From Ammoniphilus resinae (GTDB lineage: Bacteria; Bacillota; Bacilli; Aneurinibacillales; RAOX-1), in the NCBI RefSeq assembly GCF_017873965.1, contig NZ_JAGGKT010000008.1, positions 62,001-126,000 on the forward strand: a stretch of DNA of 64,000 bases. Reading direction: 5' to 3'. Under the pieces are notes generated by a model. The model did not search any database, had not been told where the DNA came from, and saw only the letters and a list, made by a program, of their open reading frames with translations. Positions 1 through 8,190 of the stretch are shown here, one piece after another (within the stretch, counting starts at the first letter, position 1; each line of letters begins with the position of its first letter). Made by a program: the position numbers and the translations under genes.

Positions 1-285
1 ATGCTCTTCGTGCGGTTTGACAAGCGAATCTACGGCCTGCTTCAGAAAATCAGTCAATTCCAACAGATTGTTCTGTGTCATCTCTTCATAGCATCGCACG
101 AGCGTGTACTCATAATTGTCAGCTCGCCACAGTTTCACATTTTTGGAACCGAAGTACCTCTCATTCTGTATTTCACATTGGGCATAAAGATGAAATAATT
201 CCTCTAAAACTGAATAATCTCGTTGAACGCGGAAAAGATGACCAAGCCTTTTCTCTAATAAGGTCAAATATTCTGAACCATCCAT
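1..285 (-). CDS. Uncharacterised conserved protein, N-terminal 95 residues (3' end outside window)
   Basis: An open frame enters the left edge on the minus strand and starts with ATG at 285, behind a good ribosome site (AAGGGGGTGAC, 3 nt before the start). The visible part is about 95 residues, acidic and helical, starting MDGSEYLTLLEKRLGHLF. It has no signal peptide, membrane segment or catalytic motif. From memory the pattern (an ERYFGSKN stretch, then NYEYTLV, then VKPHEEH) recalls a family of uncharacterised Firmicutes proteins, possibly the DUF8052 type. That assignment is weak. The gene is separated from the response regulator gene by about 140 bp of apparently featureless sequence. The reading frame and ribosome site make it credible as a real gene; the function is unknown. 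Confidence 0.6.
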   Translation of the reverse strand, partial: MDGSEYLTLLEKRLGHLFRVQRDYSVLEELFHLYAQCEIQNERYFGSKNVKLWRADNYEYTLVRCYEEMTQNNLLELTDFLKQAVDSLVKPHEEH

Positions 286-423
286 GTTGTCACCCCCTTG
301 TTTGAAAGCTATCCATATTATATTTTCTCTTGACCAGGTTTTAAAAGGGTTGCCGCCCGAAATGCATAAAACAGGCTTGAAGCAACACAATTCAGGCGTA
401 AGTGACACTTATTTAAATGTTTA

Positions 424-1182
424 TTAGTAGGATAACATCTCTTTTAAGCCCTTTACATAACTTCGGGAAACCGGGATTTCATGAGGGCATCCTTCAATCT
501 TTAATTTCATTGTATAATTAAACCAGGGTATCACTTCCTCGATCTGATTAATATTTACGATATAGGATCGATGGGTTCGATAAAAGGAGTAATCGCCATG
601 GACTTCTTCCCATTCGTTTAAATTGTATTTCGTTGTATAGACGGCATATTTTGTATAAAGCATCGTTTTCTTCCCGTCCGCTTCAAGAAATAAAATGTCC
701 TTTGGCGAGAGCGGGATCAGCTTGCCGTCTTTTTCACCGATGATCTTCCTGTTTGTTTGATTGTTTGTTAATTTTTGGATCATCTTCTGAACCTGGCGAA
801 TCATCTTACTTTCCTTTTTGTTTAATAATAGCTCGACCTTCCCCAGTGCCTTGCCAATCCTTTCTTGTTGATAGGGCTTGGTTACATAATCGATAGCGTC
901 CAACTCAAAAGCGTTTAATGCATATTCCCGATAAGCGGTTGAAAAAATAACAAGTGGTGGTGTGGGAAATTTCTTCAGTTCGCTTGCTACTTTTAAACCG
1001 CTCATATCAAACATATCGATATCCAAAAACAGCACGTCTGGGGCTGCTTCGTGTACCTGTTCGAGCGCCTCCTCACCATGTGTTGCCTCACCGACCACCT
1101 CCACCTCTGGGAAGGATTCCAATAAAAAAAGCAGTTCTTCTCTTGCTGGCAGTTCGTCATCAACAATCAGGACACGAATCAT
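424..1182 (-). CDS. LytTR-family response regulator (LytR/LytT type)
   Basis: Two-domain transcription regulator of 252 residues. The N-terminal receiver domain (about 1-125) has the acidic pair DDE at 8-10, the phospho-acceptor Asp at 54 in LFLDIDMF and the conserved Lys in VTKPYQ near 103. The C-terminal LytTR DNA-binding domain (about 145-245) contains the typical FLEADGKKTMLYT and RTHRSYIVN stretches. Its start overlaps the end of the upstream sensor kinase gene by 4 nt, so the two are translationally coupled. LytST-type systems in Firmicutes commonly control LrgAB-like or pyruvate/holin-like transporters, or the carbon starvation protein CstA. No such target lies next to it here, so the regulon cannot be read from context. 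The family and pairing are clear; the signal is not. Confidence 0.92.
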   Translation of the reverse strand: MIRVLIVDDELPAREELLFLLESFPEVEVVGEATHGEEALEQVHEAAPDVLFLDIDMFDMSGLKVASELKKFPTPPLVIFSTAYREYALNAFELDAIDYVTKPYQQERIGKALGKVELLLNKKESKMIRQVQKMIQKLTNNQTNRKIIGEKDGKLIPLSPKDILFLEADGKKTMLYTKYAVYTTKYNLNEWEEVHGDYSFYRTHRSYIVNINQIEEVIPWFNYTMKLKIEGCPHEIPVSRSYVKGLKEMLSY

Positions 1183-2891
1183 CCTGCATTCACCTCCACA
1201 GCGCGATTCAAGGGAAGGAGAAAGCTCACCATCGTTCCCTGTTCCGAACTATATATTTGCAGTAATGCCTGCTCTCCATAGATGGCTTTTAGCCGTTCAT
1301 TAATATTATACAGACCGATTCCACACCCCTCTGCTGATTCATATGGACGCTGGAGAAAGGTCTTCTCATTTTTCTCGCTAAACCCCTCCCCATCATCTTG
1401 GATAGAAACATAGATGGATTGGTCTCGTCTCTCGATATTTAAAGAGATGGTTCCCCCTTCCTTTTTAGCTAAAAGCCCATGTTTGACCGCATTTTCTACG
1501 ATAGGCTGGATAACAAGCGCAGGGATCCGGTGATGGAGCAACATAGGGTCAATGTTTGCCGTAAAATTGATCCGGTTGCCAAATCTCCCTTTTTGAATAG
1601 CAAGATATGCTTGGATATATTGATGTTCCTGCTCAATTCGTATGTACTCGCCCTGCTCTATATTCTGACGAAAAATGGTGCTGAGATGAATCAACAGTTC
1701 CCTTGCCTGTTCTGGATTTGTGCGACAGTAAGAGACGATGGTATTCAACGAATTAAACAAAAAGTGCGGCTGAATTTGCGTTTGCAAAGCCCGTAGTTCC
1801 GCCTTTTGACGAAGCGTATTTAAGTGTTCAATTAATGCCAATTCCAGCTGCGATGAAAAAAGTTGGGCAAGACCGTTGGCAAATTCCAAGTGTGTAAGTC
1901 CAATAGGGTAGTTGCTTGCCAGAAATAATCGCAACGAGCCGATCCGCTCCCCTTGAACATGCAGAGGGATAATGATCCCTGATTTCAGTTTGCAAGATGG
2001 ATGTGGGCAAGAAAAATGTTCCTTTACGAAGATAATACTTGAATTATGGTTTAGGAGAATTTGTTCATCAGAAATTTGCAGCGGATAAGATCCCTCATCC
2101 TGGTGATGATCGCACCCTACTCCAACATAACTTAAAAGTTTATTGTTCTTCGTCACTGCGACCGCATCGAATGATGTATGCCGATAAATAATCCCAGCGA
2201 CTTTCTCGGCCGTTTCTTCTGTCAACCCCTTGCGGAGATATGGTAGCGTCTCCTCCGCTATTTGAAGGGATTGTCTGGCTAAATCTGCCGCCACCAGGTC
2301 ACGCTCCTTGAAGACATTCTGCAGGATTGCCAGGAATATGGCGATGCCTAATGAATTCGTCGTGATCATGGGAATCCCAATCACGGACACGACCCCATAG
2401 CCGACTTCAAAGGGTCTTACGAGTAACAAGATGAGGCTCATCTGCAACGTTTCTGCAAGCACCCCATACCTTAACCCAATAAACCAGCTCATCTTCTCAC
2501 GTCGCCACTTTTTCGCCAGAAATCCCCCTAACAGCCCTTCAAGGATCGTTGCAACCGCACAAGCTTCCGCAGTCAATCCGCCAAGCGATAACCGGTGCAA
2601 GCCAGCGATCAGACCAGCCCCTGCCCCTACTACTGGACCACCGAGCAAGCCCCCAACCATTACCCCAATTACTCGTGAATTGGCTAGCACCCCTTCATCC
2701 AGCCAATAACCTGTGTAGGTACCAATGATTCCCATAATTCCAAAAATTATAATCAGAAAACATTTGTCTTTTGAAGATAGGTTGTCTTGAAAAATCCTTT
2801 TAAACAGATCTATCCGTGTTAATACAAAAGCAATCGTAGCAACAACGCACATCCCCTGAATTAATTTAATAAATAAGGTGCTGTCAAGCAT
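1179..2891 (-). CDS. LytS-type sensor histidine kinase
   Basis: Sensor kinase of 570 residues. The first about 195 residues form a multi-pass membrane sensor of the 5TM-5TMR_LYT type, with Gly-rich helices such as GLLGGPVVGAGAGLIAGLH. A GAF-like domain follows (about 225-355). The His-kinase region has the phospho-acceptor His in QTQIQPHFLFNSLN (near 375). The ATPase domain shows the N box ENAVKHG, the G1 box DDGEGF and GIGLYNINERL. This is the usual LytS/YpdA architecture. It is transcribed ahead of, and overlaps by 4 nt, the LytTR regulator that it should phosphorylate. Family members respond to pyruvate or membrane-potential changes, but I see nothing here that fixes the ligand. The start ATG at 2891 has an AGGAGC-like site upstream. 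Confidence 0.92.
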   Translation of the reverse strand: MLDSTLFIKLIQGMCVVATIAFVLTRIDLFKRIFQDNLSSKDKCFLIIIFGIMGIIGTYTGYWLDEGVLANSRVIGVMVGGLLGGPVVGAGAGLIAGLHRLSLGGLTAEACAVATILEGLLGGFLAKKWRREKMSWFIGLRYGVLAETLQMSLILLLVRPFEVGYGVVSVIGIPMITTNSLGIAIFLAILQNVFKERDLVAADLARQSLQIAEETLPYLRKGLTEETAEKVAGIIYRHTSFDAVAVTKNNKLLSYVGVGCDHHQDEGSYPLQISDEQILLNHNSSIIFVKEHFSCPHPSCKLKSGIIIPLHVQGERIGSLRLFLASNYPIGLTHLEFANGLAQLFSSQLELALIEHLNTLRQKAELRALQTQIQPHFLFNSLNTIVSYCRTNPEQARELLIHLSTIFRQNIEQGEYIRIEQEHQYIQAYLAIQKGRFGNRINFTANIDPMLLHHRIPALVIQPIVENAVKHGLLAKKEGGTISLNIERRDQSIYVSIQDDGEGFSEKNEKTFLQRPYESAEGCGIGLYNINERLKAIYGEQALLQIYSSEQGTMVSFLLPLNRAVEVNAG

Positions 2892-3248
2892 CCTTCACGG
2901 CTCCTTTTTTACAATTAGGTGAATACTCACATTCATTGTATAGGCCGTTCATTACTTTGTAAATATTTAGAAATGTTGTTTTTCTTACTCTATCTCATCT
3001 ATTAGCTAGTAATAGGTAGGCTAAAGGAAAATTAGGTTTCAGAATCATTAAACAAAGAATGACCAAAACCAATCCTTGGGTAAAACTTAAAGGATACTCT
3101 TTATTAAGAACGTAAACATTTGTTGTATCGTTTGGAACAAAAAAGGTCAGCCCTTCACTATAATAATTTTCGTTACATAAAAGTTGGCTTACAGGAAAAT
3201 AATGAGAGGGATAGATGAACACATTTCATAGTAAAGGACGGCGATATA
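2892..3248. other. Intergenic region between lytS-like gene and small CDS
   Basis: About 357 bp of AT-rich sequence between divergent genes. It should hold the lytS promoter (minus) and the promoter of the 50-residue gene (plus). TATAAT-like hexamers occur, for example TATAATAAT near 3159-3167, but I could not pair them with a convincing -35 at normal spacing. A frame on the minus strand (2995-3222) lacks a ribosome site and looks like chance. Confidence 0.4.
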
Positions 3249-3401
3249 ATGCCAACAAGAAACAGGAAAGAAATCGCTCCAAAACGAATTCGTGGAGAAA
3301 ACAATCTCGAGGAACGCATCGAAGAAATGATGGATGCTGCGGGAGTCGCCGAAGAAATGTCGAATCAAACGATGAATAGTGAAACAAGGGATAAAACATA
3401 A
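3249..3401 (+). CDS. Small charged protein, 50 residues, unknown function
   Basis: A 51-codon frame starts with ATG at 3249 behind an AAAGGA ribosome site and ends with TAA at 3399-3401, immediately followed by a strong hairpin terminator. The product is short, very hydrophilic and helical: a basic N-terminus (MPTRNRKEIAPKRIRG), then an acidic stretch with EERIEEMMDAAGVAEEM. It resembles small Bacillales proteins of the YfhD type or small acid-soluble spore proteins in size and character, but I cannot match it to a family. The ribosome site, codon use and terminator support a real monocistronic gene. Confidence 0.55.
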   Translation: MPTRNRKEIAPKRIRGENNLEERIEEMMDAAGVAEEMSNQTMNSETRDKT

Positions 3402-3425
3402 AAGGCACAGTTGTGCCTTTTGTTA
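3401..3425 (+). terminator. Rho-independent terminator after the 50-residue gene
   Basis: Perfect 9-bp stem AAAGGCACA / TGTGCCTTT with a 2-nt loop, followed by a T-containing run. It overlaps the stop codon by one base. Confidence 0.75.
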
Positions 3426-3445
3426 GTACTTAATTATATTTAATT

Positions 3446-4735
3446 TTATTTCTCCACCGACTCACTGAATATTAAACGAGAATCACCTTTCTGAATCGAA
3501 TTTACTTCATAATAACTGATCTGTGCTTGGTCGCCTGTGAGTGAAAGAATGGCATATGAATTATATAAAAATCCATCCTGATTTATACTGAGCTTTGCCT
3601 TATTTAGATTCATGACTGGCGGTTCTTTCTTACCCTGTAAGTTTAAATGGGGTGAAGTGATAAATGGTTTTTGGTCGACCATCATGGGTATTGCTCCTGA
3701 ACCTATGCACCGACCCTTCTTTAGGTTTATGTAGGGATCAAATAAGATCTGGTTATGCTCGTGCCCCCAAAGCCATAAAGACACCTGATCCATGACACTT
3801 CGGAAGGTCTCTCTCAGGAAAGGATTATAGGCAATGGTTTGTCCTTGACCATCCTTCCCCACACCTAATGAACTAAATAGCGGATGATGTGACAATAGAA
3901 TGGTTTTACGGGAACCGGCTGTACTAAATTTATGTAAATGCCACCTCTCTTCTGCTTGGTCCAGGTACGTTACATTTGAAGCACTTAAAAAGGGATTACT
4001 TGAGTGCAAGCCAGTATCCAAACCTAATATTTGCCAATAATTATTTCTCAAACAAAAATAACTTGCCGGTTGATTCAATTGCTGAAGCAGCCAATAATAC
4101 CCTTTACCCCCTGAGTACATTTCGTGGTTTCCAGCAAGCGTATAAACCGGGGTACTGCCAGCTATTTTTTTTATTGGCGCCAAGAAATAGTCTTGAACCT
4201 CATCCATTGTTCCCGAGTAATAAATGTCTCCTAGATGGATGATTAGATCGGGATGATGCATTTTTACTGCCTTCAATGACCACTCAGCTACTTTCGTACC
4301 CGTCCCCCAATCCGCAAGAAAAGCAATTTTTATATTTGCTGGGATATCCATCACAAAATCATTGAGTTGCTTGTAACGTACATAGGGTATAACTCCTCTG
4401 TCTTTTTTAAATGCCAAATAGGTTTTTAAAGCCTCATGCCATCCGGGATCACAGGTTGACATTTTAAATCGGTTCATAAGTTCCTGATACCGTTCCCTAT
4501 CCCCTTGAATTTCAGCCTTGGCTAAAGCTGCAACTATTTTCGTGCACTCATCAATTACGTTCCTATTGTAATCTATAAATGGGACCATTCTTCCTTCCAA
4601 AAAAGCATTTGCCACTTGCACAAAATGGTTCATCCTGTAAATGTCAGATTTGGAGAAAGCGCCATTTTTCCCCGCTTTTGAAATAGCCGATTGCCAAAGG
4701 GATAATATGGGGTTCCGAAATGTCGGATATGTCAT
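3446..4735 (-). CDS. Calcineurin-like metallophosphoesterase
   Basis: Protein of 429 residues. An N-terminal helical region of about 125 residues precedes a calcineurin-like phosphoesterase domain. The metal-binding motifs appear in order: AFLADWGTGT (a DxG form, as in purple acid phosphatase-like members), HLGDIYYSG, GNHEMYS, LLSHHPLF and WGHEHN. No signal peptide or transmembrane segment is visible, so it is probably cytosolic. It stands alone between the 50-residue gene and nrdJ. The substrate cannot be inferred: the family includes phosphodiesterases, nucleotidases and protein phosphatases. The N-terminal helical extension is unusual compared with minimal bacterial members. Confidence 0.85.
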   Translation of the reverse strand: MTYPTFRNPILSLWQSAISKAGKNGAFSKSDIYRMNHFVQVANAFLEGRMVPFIDYNRNVIDECTKIVAALAKAEIQGDRERYQELMNRFKMSTCDPGWHEALKTYLAFKKDRGVIPYVRYKQLNDFVMDIPANIKIAFLADWGTGTKVAEWSLKAVKMHHPDLIIHLGDIYYSGTMDEVQDYFLAPIKKIAGSTPVYTLAGNHEMYSGGKGYYWLLQQLNQPASYFCLRNNYWQILGLDTGLHSSNPFLSASNVTYLDQAEERWHLHKFSTAGSRKTILLSHHPLFSSLGVGKDGQGQTIAYNPFLRETFRSVMDQVSLWLWGHEHNQILFDPYINLKKGRCIGSGAIPMMVDQKPFITSPHLNLQGKKEPPVMNLNKAKLSINQDGFLYNSYAILSLTGDQAQISYYEVNSIQKGDSRLIFSESVEK

Positions 4736-5103
4736 GTGTCCTCCTTTTCAAATCAAAGTAGTACTCTACGGTCAAACCTTTTCTTTTACGTGGAACTAGT
4801 CGGAAAGGGATTTACAAAATGAGGTGAGGAACTTTCAAGTGGGAGACATTTTCGTTGCCTGTGACAATACTAATGGAATTGAATAAAATCCTATGTTGAG
4901 GTGATCCCTCTTTTCAAAACAGAAATACGAATCATCATATTCCGCCTGAAAGATACATACGTTCTTTTCCAATCATTTACTTATAAAGACTAGTCAGTAA
5001 TATTTATGACGTTAGAAGTTAATTATAACCATGGCTAGAAGGCCACCCTGAGCCTTGATTAGGTTATGGCCAATGCTCCACCCGACAATGCTGATATAAA
5101 GAA
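4736..5103. other. Intergenic region with no recognised gene
   Basis: About 370 bp between the phosphoesterase start and the nrdJ terminator. I see only scattered short frames without ribosome sites. It should contain the phosphoesterase promoter at its left end. Confidence 0.4.
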
Positions 5104-5131
5104 AGGGACTAGCATTCGTATGCTAGCCCCA
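5100..5131 (-). terminator. Terminator downstream of nrdJ
   Basis: Hairpin with perfect arms CTAGCAT / ATGCTAG around TCGT, extended by GGGG/CCC pairing. On the minus strand it is followed by CCCTTTCTTT. It lies about 20 bp beyond the nrdJ stop codon. Confidence 0.7.
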
Positions 5132-5149
5132 GATATTACGTAGTGAATC

Positions 5150-7024
5150 CTATCCACACCTGCTATATCCACAATTGGTACAACTCTTACATCCCTCAGT
5201 ATTAATAAGCGATGCTGTTCCACAGGATGGACAGATGTCCTTCGTCCCTAAATCAAATCCATCATCATGAAAATCATGTTCTACCGCTTTTGCCTCTGGC
5301 AGAGCAGCTGCTTCTGTTGCTGCGATCAAACCATTGACGTCGGGACCATCGAGGTGCAGTTCCATCGCTTTGGCCATGGCATCTGCAACGGATTCCACGC
5401 GATTTGGTCCAAACCCAACGGCTCCTGTACCACCAATGCCCTTCAAGTGTTTAATCAACAAGCGGGCTTTGTTTCCATCTGGCAGATCACCAAATCGTAA
5501 GAATAAGGTGGCGACGCGGCCAAGTGCTTCGGACATGGCGAAGACGTCTGAACCTGCTTTTCCTACGTTTACAATAACCTCAAATGGTGCGTTATTTACA
5601 TCATTGATGGTGATATAAGCTTTACCTAAAGGTGTATTCATTTTGTAGGTTGCACCGTGTAAAATCTGTGGACGGCGCTGATATTCTTTTTCCTTTTCAG
5701 GCTCAATCACAGCTTGTGTAGCTGCGGATTGTTTCTTTTCTTCTGGCTTGTCCTTCTTTTCGGTGGACAATACTTGCACGTCGCGGCTGCCGTCGCGATA
5801 AATGGTAACCCCTTTACAACCTAGTTCAAAGGCAAGCTCGTACAAGTTTTTCGTATCTTCAACGGTAAAATCATTCGGTGCATTGGCGGTCTTCGAAATC
5901 GAGCTGTCCACCCACTTTTGGATCGCCGCTTGTACACGTACATGGTCTTCCGCGGATAAATCTTGTGCAGTAACAAAATATTCAGGTAGATCTTGCCCTG
6001 GATGTTCATTGAGCCAGTTTTGAGCGATTGGTACATACTGCTTATCAAACCCCAAACGGCTTTGACGGAAATATTCAAATGCAAAGTAAGGTTCGATCCC
6101 TGTGCTTGTTCCTACCATGGTTCCTGTACTTCCGGTAGGTGCTTGAGTGATCACGGTCACATTGCGCATACCATTTTCGCGAATGGACTCACCTACTTCA
6201 GGGTACTCACTTACCATCGTTTTCATAAACCCGCTCATCAAAAACTTGTCCGTATCAAACGCCTTGAAAGAACCCTTTTCCGCAGCAATTTCAGCTGAAG
6301 CCAAATAGGCTTCTTTGGCGATGAAGGAATAGATTTTATCCAGGAACTTGATAGATTCCGCGCTTCCGTAACGAATGTTGAGTTTAATCAACAGTTCTGC
6401 AAGACCCATGGAGCCTAGTCCAACACGGCGCTCATTCATCTGGTTTTCTTTATTTTCTTCGAAATGGTAAGGCGTCGTATCGATGACGTTATCTAGGAAA
6501 CGAACAGAGTAGTTCACACATTTTGCTAGTTCATCCCAAGCTACATCATGATTTTCCTCATCATAAAACTTCGATAGGTTAAGGGCTGATAAGTTACAGA
6601 CTCCCCAACCCGGAAGGCCTTGTTCTCCGCATGGATTCGTACAAATAATAGGGTTGAAATACCAGGAATTTGACATTTGATTATAGTATTCCATGAATAC
6701 AATGCCTGGTTCTGCAGACTTCCAGGCCGATTCAATAATCGTATGCCAGATTTCTCTTGCCTTCATTTTCTTATAGACTTTAACTGGCTTTCCAAGCTCT
6801 TTCCACTTTGCCAGGTTTCCATCCCAAATTTGATCGTACTCTGGATCTTGAGTATCTGGGAAAACGAACTCCCAATCAAGATCTTCCTTCACAGCCTTCA
6901 TAAAGTCATTGCTGACACAAACAGAAAGATTGGCGTTGGTAACGAGACCAGCTGTTTGCTTAATCGTAATAAACTCTAACAAATCAGGATGCCAGTCCCA
7001 AAGCATTAGCATTAATGCGCCACG
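5150..7024 (-). CDS. nrdJ: Class II (B12-dependent) ribonucleotide reductase NrdJ, exon 2
   Basis: Second exon, 624 residues, of adenosylcobalamin-dependent ribonucleoside-diphosphate reductase. It continues from exon 1 with RGALMLMLWDWHPDLLEF. It carries the catalytic-loop motif NPCGEQ with the thiyl-radical Cys, the substrate-phosphate loop APTGSTGTM, and a C-terminal Cys-rich tail (CPSCGT, then CKSCTNCGYSRCG) for thioredoxin-driven re-reduction or metal binding. Joined to exon 1 the protein is 845 residues, normal for this NrdJ subclass. It makes dNTP precursors without oxygen dependence. The exon boundary is placed at 7024 from the intron structure and because the spliced protein reads GGSR-RGALML, as expected for the family. 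An in-frame ATG upstream at 7042 lies inside the intron and is not a real start. Confidence 0.93.
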   Translation of the reverse strand, partial: RGALMLMLWDWHPDLLEFITIKQTAGLVTNANLSVCVSNDFMKAVKEDLDWEFVFPDTQDPEYDQIWDGNLAKWKELGKPVKVYKKMKAREIWHTIIESAWKSAEPGIVFMEYYNQMSNSWYFNPIICTNPCGEQGLPGWGVCNLSALNLSKFYDEENHDVAWDELAKCVNYSVRFLDNVIDTTPYHFEENKENQMNERRVGLGSMGLAELLIKLNIRYGSAESIKFLDKIYSFIAKEAYLASAEIAAEKGSFKAFDTDKFLMSGFMKTMVSEYPEVGESIRENGMRNVTVITQAPTGSTGTMVGTSTGIEPYFAFEYFRQSRLGFDKQYVPIAQNWLNEHPGQDLPEYFVTAQDLSAEDHVRVQAAIQKWVDSSISKTANAPNDFTVEDTKNLYELAFELGCKGVTIYRDGSRDVQVLSTEKKDKPEEKKQSAATQAVIEPEKEKEYQRRPQILHGATYKMNTPLGKAYITINDVNNAPFEVIVNVGKAGSDVFAMSEALGRVATLFLRFGDLPDGNKARLLIKHLKGIGGTGAVGFGPNRVESVADAMAKAMELHLDGPDVNGLIAATEAAALPEAKAVEHDFHDDGFDLGTKDICPSCGTASLINTEGCKSCTNCGYSRCG

Positions 7025-8190
7025 CAAATTGTTACTCTCCACAATGGAGGGTTAGGTCATTTCTGCCTAACTCTCATGCTTTCACATGAGCTCAGACTAT
7101 ATCATCAGAGAATAAAACTTTTCATGCTTTCTTGTAAGCTTTAAATCACCAAATGCATATAAGTGTTCATAAATTGCTTTCAACTCGTCCACACTGGATA
7201 AATATAGGTCATAACATCCTTCTTTTGGAGTGATGGAATTTACTCTTTTTGCAAAACCTTGTCTTTTAAGAAATTGCAGTGTGCCATTCAGTAGCTCATA
7301 AGTTCCAGTAAGACCGAATCGAGCTTTTATATACCCATTCCTAGGATAAACGCGAATATGTCCGTCAGCGTCAAATATCCCCCGCAAAAAGGCCCACTGA
7401 AGCTTATCATCGTTAAATTCAATCCACTGCTCTTTTTTAGTCTTTTTAGGAGTTATACCTAGCTTAATTAAGTCATCGCACATTTTAGTTGAATTGATGG
7501 ATAATCTAACTTTTTCTTGTTCGTTAGTCCGACGTCTGTTTTTATCAATTTTTACTGCTTCAACCATATTCAATTCATGCGCAATATCTTTTACAAGTTG
7601 CATATCTTCTTTAGCCAGAGTAATTACTAAGCGTTTAGACTTTACTCTGTCATGGATACAACCGTCGCCTAGTATAAATCCCACAAGGTACGCTTTGTTA
7701 TATGTTTCAATCACTGAAAAGTAATTTTCATCGTAGTGATATATTCTTGACTTTTCCTTTCCAGCTTCACCAGGATCTCGACCTTTGATATTATTTTCCA
7801 TCATCCAGCGTGATAGTGTTCCCCTAGGAACACTTAGCATATTGGCTATTTCATGTTGTGAATGTCCTTGTTCATAAAGCTTACAAACTTCTTGCAGTAG
7901 TTCTTCCCTGCCACGCGCCCCATAATGCCGTCTCCGAACATTTTGGTTTACTCCTTCCATTGCTTCCAAGGAAACACCCACCTTGCTCGTTTACCCAAAT
8001 TATACCTGGAAACTTTAGGAAGTTTCAATAGTCGTTGAACGTTCAACTTCGTTTCCGAAGCTGCTTCGCTGCTGATTGCCCAATCCCTGCACTTTTCAAC
8101 CATTCACGCTTGCCGTTGCCGACTACGTTGTAGGGTGCGGGGCTTTAAGGGTGTTCCAGCAATTCACGTGGTTAAGTCGCCATGGTGTTA
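7025..8190 (-). ncRNA. Group I self-splicing intron in nrdJ
   Basis: Intron of 1,166 nt, read on the minus strand from 8190 to 7025. Exon 1 ends AAGUCGU, which pairs with the internal guide GCGACUU (8180-8174), giving P1 with the hallmark U-G pair at the 5' splice site. The adjacent CCAUG (8185-8181) pairs with exon 2 CGUGG (7024-7020) as P10. The last intron base is G. Core elements: P near 8164-8156 (AAUUGCUGG) and Q near 8082-8066 (GGGCAAUCAGCAGC) form P4 (UUGCUG/CAGCAG). R near 8044-8029 (GUUCAACGACUA) and S near 7106-7093 (GAUAUAGUCUGA) form P7 (GACUA/UAGUC). The endonuclease gene sits between R and S, in the P8 region. The intron begins UAA, so unspliced mRNA stops right after exon 1. 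The subgroup is not assigned. Confidence 0.92.
7097..7981 (-). CDS. LAGLIDADG homing endonuclease, intron-encoded
   Basis: Intron-encoded protein of up to 294 residues. An N-terminal helix-turn-helix segment (about 24-62, ELLQEVCKLYEQGHSQHEIA onward) precedes a two-motif LAGLIDADG core: YLVGFILGDGCI (near 98) and FLRGIFDADGHI (near 205), each with the catalytic acidic residue. It should cleave intronless nrdJ at the insertion site and so spread the intron; it may also help splicing (maturase). The stop codon TAG is embedded in the P7 strand of the intron core, so coding and ribozyme sequence overlap there. The start is uncertain: GTG at 7981 has a poor ribosome site, and ATG at 7960 is an alternative. 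No frame damage is seen, so it may still be active. Confidence 0.88.
   Translation of the reverse strand: MGVSLEAMEGVNQNVRRRHYGARGREELLQEVCKLYEQGHSQHEIANMLSVPRGTLSRWMMENNIKGRDPGEAGKEKSRIYHYDENYFSVIETYNKAYLVGFILGDGCIHDRVKSKRLVITLAKEDMQLVKDIAHELNMVEAVKIDKNRRRTNEQEKVRLSINSTKMCDDLIKLGITPKKTKKEQWIEFNDDKLQWAFLRGIFDADGHIRVYPRNGYIKARFGLTGTYELLNGTLQFLKRQGFAKRVNSITPKEGCYDLYLSSVDELKAIYEHLYAFGDLKLTRKHEKFYSLMI

Noticed and set aside
2995-3222. Minus-strand frame of 75 codons before lytS
   Set aside because: No ribosome site; the hydrophobic look comes from AT-rich sequence.
7025-8190. Intein instead of intron in NrdJ
   Set aside because: No splicing-domain Cys/HN motifs, frame broken by UAA at the junction, and ribozyme core pairings are present.
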